Source of the DNA: Mucilaginibacter sp. OK268
Lineage (GTDB): Bacteria; Bacteroidota; Bacteroidia; Sphingobacteriales; Sphingobacteriaceae
Length of the DNA: 64,000 nt
Direction: 5' to 3'
NCBI RefSeq assembly: GCF_900103125.1
Contig: NZ_FNJV01000006.1
Coordinates: 124,001-188,000 of the forward strand
Below, piece by piece: positions 59,903-64,000 of this stretch. A model generated the notes under the pieces. That model was not told where the DNA came from. It made no database searches and was given only the letters and a program-made list of their open reading frames with translations. The first letter of the stretch is position 1. The number at the start of each line of letters is the position of its first letter. The position numbers and the translations under genes are program-made.

Positions 59903-59910
59903 CAAATATA
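59903..59910 (-). promoter_or_regulatory. -7 box of the thioesterase gene
   Basis: On the minus strand TATATTTG, a full consensus match 28 bases before the ATG. Confidence 0.45.
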
Positions 59911-59917
59911 TAAACTA

Positions 59918-59950
59918 AAAAATCCCGGCTATATTACAGTCGGGATTTTT
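59918..59950 (-). terminator. terminator of the AraC-type gene
   Basis: Stem AAAAATCCCG / CGGGATTTTT with a 13-nt loop and T-rich flank on the minus strand, 80 bases after the AraC-type stop. Confidence 0.75.
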
Positions 59951-60031
59951 ATTAATAGTATTTTAACTTATTTGGCAAAGGCATTTTTTAACTCGGTACC
60001 AGCCTGCAGTGTGGCTGCTTTTAATACTGTT

Positions 60032-60913
60032 TTAAGCTACTTTAAATTTTATGGGTTGATCATTTCCCCGTATGTTTTTCCGGAATTGTGCCGGCGACTC
60101 ACCCTTGTATTTTTTAAATGTTTTGGTGAGATGGCTTTCATCGGTAAAACCAAGCTCAAAGGCAATTTCATTCAGCCGCATATTACTATGACGCAGCCTG
60201 GTTTCGGCCAGCGACAGTTTGTAATTAATGATGAATTGCTGCAGGTTTTCGCCGGTTTGTTTTTTAAAATACTCGCTGATATAGTTGGTGGAGATCTTAA
60301 ACTTTTCGGCAATATTTTCGGCCTTTAACTTTTCGGCATCATAAATATTCAGGTGTACATGGTTGATGATTTGCAAGGCAATGGTATCACCTCCTGTTTT
60401 CGCGTCGCATCTGATGGTGATGTTGCGGGTTACTATCGTGACCAGCGTATTGATCAGTTGCTGTACCAGCTCCTTTTGCATGTTCGGGCCTTGCTCATAT
60501 TCGGCTACAATTCCGGCTATAATGGCGTCTACCAGCGGTTGGTCGCGTTCATTCCTGATGATTTCACCCTGATCCTGTTTGCTTTGGAAAATATATTCCA
60601 GTTTCTGCATCCAGTTTTCTGCGCTATGCTGTTCTTCATTGCCGGCGGTTATACCCTTCAGGTAAATATTATTAAAGCAAATAAATACAAAAGAGGTGGT
60701 CTTTTCTACCGTAAAATGATGCGTCATGAACGGGCCCAGCATGTAAAGGTTGCCGGGTTTGTACCGGAAATCGTTACCATTAATATTATGCATACCCTCA
60801 CCCTCCATAATGTATACCAGTTCAAAAAAGGTATGCTTATGGGTGCGCATCGGGCACTCATCCGACCGAAGAAGCCTGATTTCGAAAGGGTCAAATAGGT
60901 GTTGGGTCTGCAT
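60032..60913 (-). CDS. AraC-family transcriptional regulator
   Basis: A 293-residue regulator. ATG 60913 (MQTQHLFDPFEIRLL) is preferred to an upstream ORF start that overlaps the divergent gene's promoter. The N-terminal cupin (about 15-95: HTFFELVYIMEGEGMHNING; NLYMLGPFMTHHF) binds an unknown ligand. The C-terminal AraC domain has two helix-turn-helix units (AENIAEKFKISTNYISEYFK; RLNEIAFELGFTDESHLTKT, then FKKYKGESPAQFR). It is divergent from an oxidoreductase gene with 89 bases between, a common regulator-target layout. Confidence 0.93.
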   Translation of the reverse strand: MQTQHLFDPFEIRLLRSDECPMRTHKHTFFELVYIMEGEGMHNINGNDFRYKPGNLYMLGPFMTHHFTVEKTTSFVFICFNNIYLKGITAGNEEQHSAENWMQKLEYIFQSKQDQGEIIRNERDQPLVDAIIAGIVAEYEQGPNMQKELVQQLINTLVTIVTRNITIRCDAKTGGDTIALQIINHVHLNIYDAEKLKAENIAEKFKISTNYISEYFKKQTGENLQQFIINYKLSLAETRLRHSNMRLNEIAFELGFTDESHLTKTFKKYKGESPAQFRKNIRGNDQPIKFKVA

Positions 60914-61002
60914 ATCCTTAAATACTACTTTTTTATCCCAAAAATGTACAGGAATTGGGGCCTTGCCTAACCCGATCTTTGGGGTATACAAAAAGTAAAG
61001 AT

Positions 61003-61953
61003 ATGAAAGCTATAATATTAAGTGAAAACGGTGGTACCGATAAACTCATTTTAAAAGAGATAAGCAAACCTCTAATTGCGCCAAATGAGGTGCTGATTGC
61101 AACAAAAGCCATTAGTATTAACCCGGTTGACGGTTTTGCACGGACAAATGAAGTTTACACAAAAAAGAAACTGATGCCGCTACCCGGTGAAGAAATGATA
61201 CTGGGTTGGGATGTTGCTGGCACAGTTGTAGAAACCGGCAGCGAGGTGACCGATTTTAAAAATGGCGACGAAGTATTTGGTATGGTTAAATTTCCGGGTC
61301 ATGCTAAAGGTTATGCCGAATATGTGGCAGCCCCGGCCGGGCATCTGGCTAAAAAACCTGCCAATACATCATTTAACGATGCCGCTGCGGCTACCCTGGC
61401 TGCTTTAACAGCATGGCAGGGTTTGGTTACTTATGCCAAGGTACAACCAGGCGATAAGGTGCTGATCCACGCGGCCGCAGGCGGTGTTGGGCATTATGCT
61501 ATTCAAATAGCAAAACATTTTGGGGCTTATGTAATAGGTACAGGTTCGGCAGCAAGTAAAGATTTTATACTGAGCCAGGGCGCCGATGAATTTATTGACT
61601 ATACCCTGGAAAAGTTTGAAGAAAAGGTGCAGGATGCCGATATCGTGCTTGATTCTATTTATGGCGATCACATCCTGCGCTCAATTAACGCGGTGAAACG
61701 GGGCGGACGTTTAGTAAGCCTGCTTGCCTTTTTTGAGGGTGAAATTGCCGAAAAGGCCAAAGCTAAAGAGCTGCTTACCTACCGTATAGCTGTGGAATCA
61801 AACGGTAACGATATGAAACAGATCGCGAAACTCATGGCCGATGGGGAGTTAAAATCATATGTTTCTGAAGTTTACAGTTTTGAGGATATCCCTAAAGCGC
61901 AGGATAAAGTTGATGGCGGCAAAAGCAGGGGTAAAGTGGTGGTTGAGTTATAA
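61003..61953 (+). CDS. NADP-dependent medium-chain oxidoreductase (quinone reductase-like)
   Basis: A 316-residue zinc-free MDR protein. ATG 61003 (MKAIILSENGGTDKL) is chosen because the family starts there. It has ISINPVDGFARTNEVY, GWDVAGTVVETGSEVTDFKN, GDEVFGMVKFPGHAKGYAEY, the AAATLAALTAWQGL block and the Rossmann motif KVLIHAAAGGVGHYAIQIAK (AAGGVG), which is typical of NADPH quinone oxidoreductases. It probably reduces quinones or enones and is likely controlled by the divergent AraC-type regulator. Confidence 0.94.
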   Translation: MKAIILSENGGTDKLILKEISKPLIAPNEVLIATKAISINPVDGFARTNEVYTKKKLMPLPGEEMILGWDVAGTVVETGSEVTDFKNGDEVFGMVKFPGHAKGYAEYVAAPAGHLAKKPANTSFNDAAAATLAALTAWQGLVTYAKVQPGDKVLIHAAAGGVGHYAIQIAKHFGAYVIGTGSAASKDFILSQGADEFIDYTLEKFEEKVQDADIVLDSIYGDHILRSINAVKRGGRLVSLLAFFEGEIAEKAKAKELLTYRIAVESNGNDMKQIAKLMADGELKSYVSEVYSFEDIPKAQDKVDGGKSRGKVVVEL

Positions 61954-61981
61954 TTTTAATCATTTGTATAATACGCTGATA

Positions 61982-62021
61982 AACAATAAGAGCCGGTTTT
62001 TAAGCCGGCTCTTATTGTTTT
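61982..62021 (+). terminator. terminator after the oxidoreductase gene
   Basis: Perfect 15-bp stem (61982-61996 / 62005-62019, containing AGCCGG / CCGGCT), 8-nt loop and short T-run, 28 bases after the stop. Confidence 0.85.
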
Positions 62022-62221
62022 AATATGGCCTGGAAATTAAAGGTTATATTAATTATAAAGTAATAATAAATAATAAATGCGATATTTGTCATACATCTGT
62101 CAGGCTGCTGATAAAAATATCGCATCCAAAAAGAACGGATAATTATTGGGGGAAACCTCATTATGGCGGGTAGGATGAATGGCAGATATAATTTTTTAAA
62201 CCATTAAACATTTTACCTTCT

Positions 62222-63106
62222 ATGAAAAAGCTTTCCCTATTATTAGCCGCACTATGCATGGCTGCTATCAGTTATGCTCAAACCCCTGCAACAACTCCCG
62301 ACACCGCCAAAAGATGGAAGATACACGGTGAAAACACTTTTTTGATCAGCCAAAGCTCGTACAAAAACTGGTCGGCAGGTGGTGTAAATGCCTTTGCCGG
62401 TAACCTGATCTTTAATTATGATTTTAACTACAAAAAAGACGTATGGAGCTGGGACAATAAAGTGATCCTGGGGTATGGATTAAGTAAACAACAGGATGCA
62501 GGCTGGCGCAAAAACGACGATCGTATAATCCTGAACAGTTTATTGGGTCGCCAGGCATCAAAATACTGGCTATATACATTTTATATGAACTTCCAGAGCC
62601 AGTTTACCAAAGGCTATGATTATAATACCACGCCAAAAACATTGATATCAAATTTCCTGGCACCGGCTTATTTGACCTTCGGTCCGGGTTTTGCCTACAA
62701 ACGTTCTGATAATTTCAGGATCAATATTTCGCCAGCCGCGGCACGTATCATTATCGTTCAGAATGATTCATTGTCGCATGTAGGTGCATTTGGCGTTACA
62801 CCTGATCATAAAAGTCTGTTCCAGTTTGGAGCCTCGTTGGATGCCTATTACAAGGTTAACCTGGTACAGAATATCAGCCTGGAAAATATCCTGAAACTAT
62901 ACTCAGATTACCTGCACAAACCAGGCGATATCTATACTGACTATACCGCTAACCTGTTTATGAAAGTAAATAAGTTTGTAACGGTTAATGCCGGCGCGCA
63001 ATTGATTTATGACGGTAAAACCCGGATACCTAATGGAGATGGGACTTCCAAGATAGCCCTACAGGTTAAACAGATCTTCGGAGCTGGGTTAACATATAAG
63101 TTTTAA
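62222..63106 (+). CDS. DUF3078 family outer-membrane protein
   Basis: A 294-residue exported barrel. The signal peptide ends at AISYAQ. KWKIHGENTFLISQSSYKNW (here RWKIHGEN) followed by SAGGVNAFAGNLIFNYDFNY is the DUF3078 signature. Many amphipathic strands follow, ending IFGAGLTYKF with terminal Phe. The family is widespread in Bacteroidota and lacks a known function. It is isolated: terminators precede and follow it. Confidence 0.9.
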   Translation: MKKLSLLLAALCMAAISYAQTPATTPDTAKRWKIHGENTFLISQSSYKNWSAGGVNAFAGNLIFNYDFNYKKDVWSWDNKVILGYGLSKQQDAGWRKNDDRIILNSLLGRQASKYWLYTFYMNFQSQFTKGYDYNTTPKTLISNFLAPAYLTFGPGFAYKRSDNFRINISPAAARIIIVQNDSLSHVGAFGVTPDHKSLFQFGASLDAYYKVNLVQNISLENILKLYSDYLHKPGDIYTDYTANLFMKVNKFVTVNAGAQLIYDGKTRIPNGDGTSKIALQVKQIFGAGLTYKF

Positions 63107-63126
63107 TTACTCCAACAATACTTTAC

Positions 63127-63162
63127 AAAAGCCCCTTAACTTTATGGTTAAGGGGCTTTTCC
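63127..63162. terminator. bidirectional terminator between DUF3078 and DUF1349 genes
   Basis: Perfect 14-bp stem AAAAGCCCCTTAAC / GTTAAGGGGCTTTT with a 6-nt loop, placed between two convergent genes. Confidence 0.9.
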
Positions 63163-63178
63163 TTATAAAAAGGAAGCT

Positions 63179-63817
63179 TTATTTTACAGCTTCAACCTTA
63201 AAATTCTCAAAAGTTACCGGGAAGCTCAGTTTACCCGGAGCTGCGGCTACCATACCAATTTTTACCTTTTTATCGGGCGGGAAATAAGCCAGGCGAAGCA
63301 TATCATATTTCTGCCCGTCAAAAGAGTATTTGATCTCTACATAATCGCCCTTGCGCAATAGTTTTAACCATACCGATTTAGGACTGTCATGACGCGGTAC
63401 TACCGACCAGTCAGACACTTCACGGGTAACTACAGCGCTCACGTTTTGTACACCCTCCACATATTCAATACCGGTTTTAATCCAGTTTTTTTCGTCGATA
63501 CGCACCATTAGACCCGCCTGGTGAAACAGTTCATGATAGCTGCCGGTAATTTTTACGCTGGCCTCAAAGTTACCGGCCATTTCCTGGTAGTAAAACGGAC
63601 CGTTATCGCGCTTAAACCCATAATGCGTAACCTGCCAGTAATCGGTGCTTGGATCAACAGTAAAGGTTAAGCTGGCAGCATCACCCGCCCATTTGGAGGG
63701 TTGGTTAAACCATTTCATGGCAGGATTGCTTTGAGCAAAAACGCCGGTTACAGCAAGCAGGCAGATCATAGCGGTTAATTTGATTTTTTTGTTCAGGATG
63801 TAGCAGAATGTTCTCAT
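63179..63817 (-). CDS. secreted DUF1349 (concanavalin-like) protein
   Basis: A 212-residue exported protein. The signal peptide is longish (NKKIKLTAMICLLAVTGVFAQ). The mature part is a single concanavalin-like beta sandwich of the DUF1349 family: MKWFNQPSKWAGDAASLTFT, TDYWQVTHYGFKRDNGPFYY, FHQAGLMVRIDEKNWIKTGI with EYVEGVQNVSAVVTREVSDW, and GMVAAAPGKLSFPVTFENF. Related proteins bind or process carbohydrates; activity is unproven. Confidence 0.9.
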   Translation of the reverse strand: MRTFCYILNKKIKLTAMICLLAVTGVFAQSNPAMKWFNQPSKWAGDAASLTFTVDPSTDYWQVTHYGFKRDNGPFYYQEMAGNFEASVKITGSYHELFHQAGLMVRIDEKNWIKTGIEYVEGVQNVSAVVTREVSDWSVVPRHDSPKSVWLKLLRKGDYVEIKYSFDGQKYDMLRLAYFPPDKKVKIGMVAAAPGKLSFPVTFENFKVEAVK

Positions 63818-64000
63818 TTTTTAGATGGATAAGTGTGCTGCCAAGATAGGAAATAAGTTTGGGGGCGTATATCAGGGCATGTACTTTCCAACATAAATCA
63901 GCGTTAAGAAGCTGTCGTCATTTATGTGTAAACAAAACTTTATGGCGACTGAGTAGTTGTTCTTTATTGTACTATATTTAAGCATAAAAAAAATCAAAAA

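Overview
The window is a chromosomal segment of a Bacteroidota bacterium, most likely family Sphingobacteriaceae (Mucilaginibacter or Pedobacter-like; the genus is an inference). The signs are the TAnnTTTG promoter boxes, weak Shine-Dalgarno signals, DUF4369/TlpA proteins, DUF3570 and DUF3078 barrels, an OmpA with thrombospondin type-3 repeats, and short dispersed palindromes of types common in that family. No phage, plasmid, CRISPR array or rRNA operon was seen. One tRNA gene is present, tRNA-Ser(GGA).

Layout. 1-1.7 kb: 3' part of katG. 1.9-2.4 kb: two small uncertain genes. 2.8-8.5 kb: an extracytoplasmic redox locus of thioredoxin-like protein, ApbE flavin transferase, DUF4266 mini-lipoprotein and DUF3570 outer-membrane barrel, followed by a convergent cytochrome b561 and an OmpR/HisKA two-component pair. 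8.6-15.8 kb: housekeeping genes (polyprenyl synthetase, truncated globin, diadenylate cyclase, ribosome recycling factor, an ABC exporter). 16.2-20.3 kb: a LytS/LytTR-type two-component system divergent from a BcrAB-like ABC transporter, with three LytTR-like sites between them. 20.7-24.5 kb: OmpA, aminopeptidase P, MeaB. 24.7-32.5 kb: a surface-glycan (LPS/LOS-like) island with one GT4, two tandemly duplicated GT9, two GT2-type enzymes, a DUF5672 protein and an MsbA-like flippase. 32.6-39.1 kb: porin-like barrel, GH3 hydrolase, and a UvrD helicase fused to a PD-(D/E)xK nuclease.

39.1-39.8 kb: a REP-associated tyrosine transposase (RAYT) flanked by its REP hairpins. 39.8-49.8 kb: M28 and M13 peptidases, RidA with a coupled 47-residue membrane ORF, RecG and an MFS transporter. 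49.9-64 kb: tryptophan 2,3-dioxygenase, a universal stress protein, a SerB phosphatase fused to a SerA remnant with ACT domain, an epimerase, an arginase-like protein with an altered metal site, two TlpA-like thiol reductases, PurD, a thioesterase, an AraC regulator with a divergent oxidoreductase, and DUF3078 and DUF1349 proteins.

The points most worth following up are the ApbE/DUF4266/DUF3570 locus and its Gly/Cys-rich lipoprotein, the RAYT with a GTAG-footed REP family showing compensatory changes, the SerB-SerA-relic fusion, the LytTR-like operators, and several genes whose -7 box ends only 3-5 nt before the start codon. All identifications come from motif reading; no database search was run.
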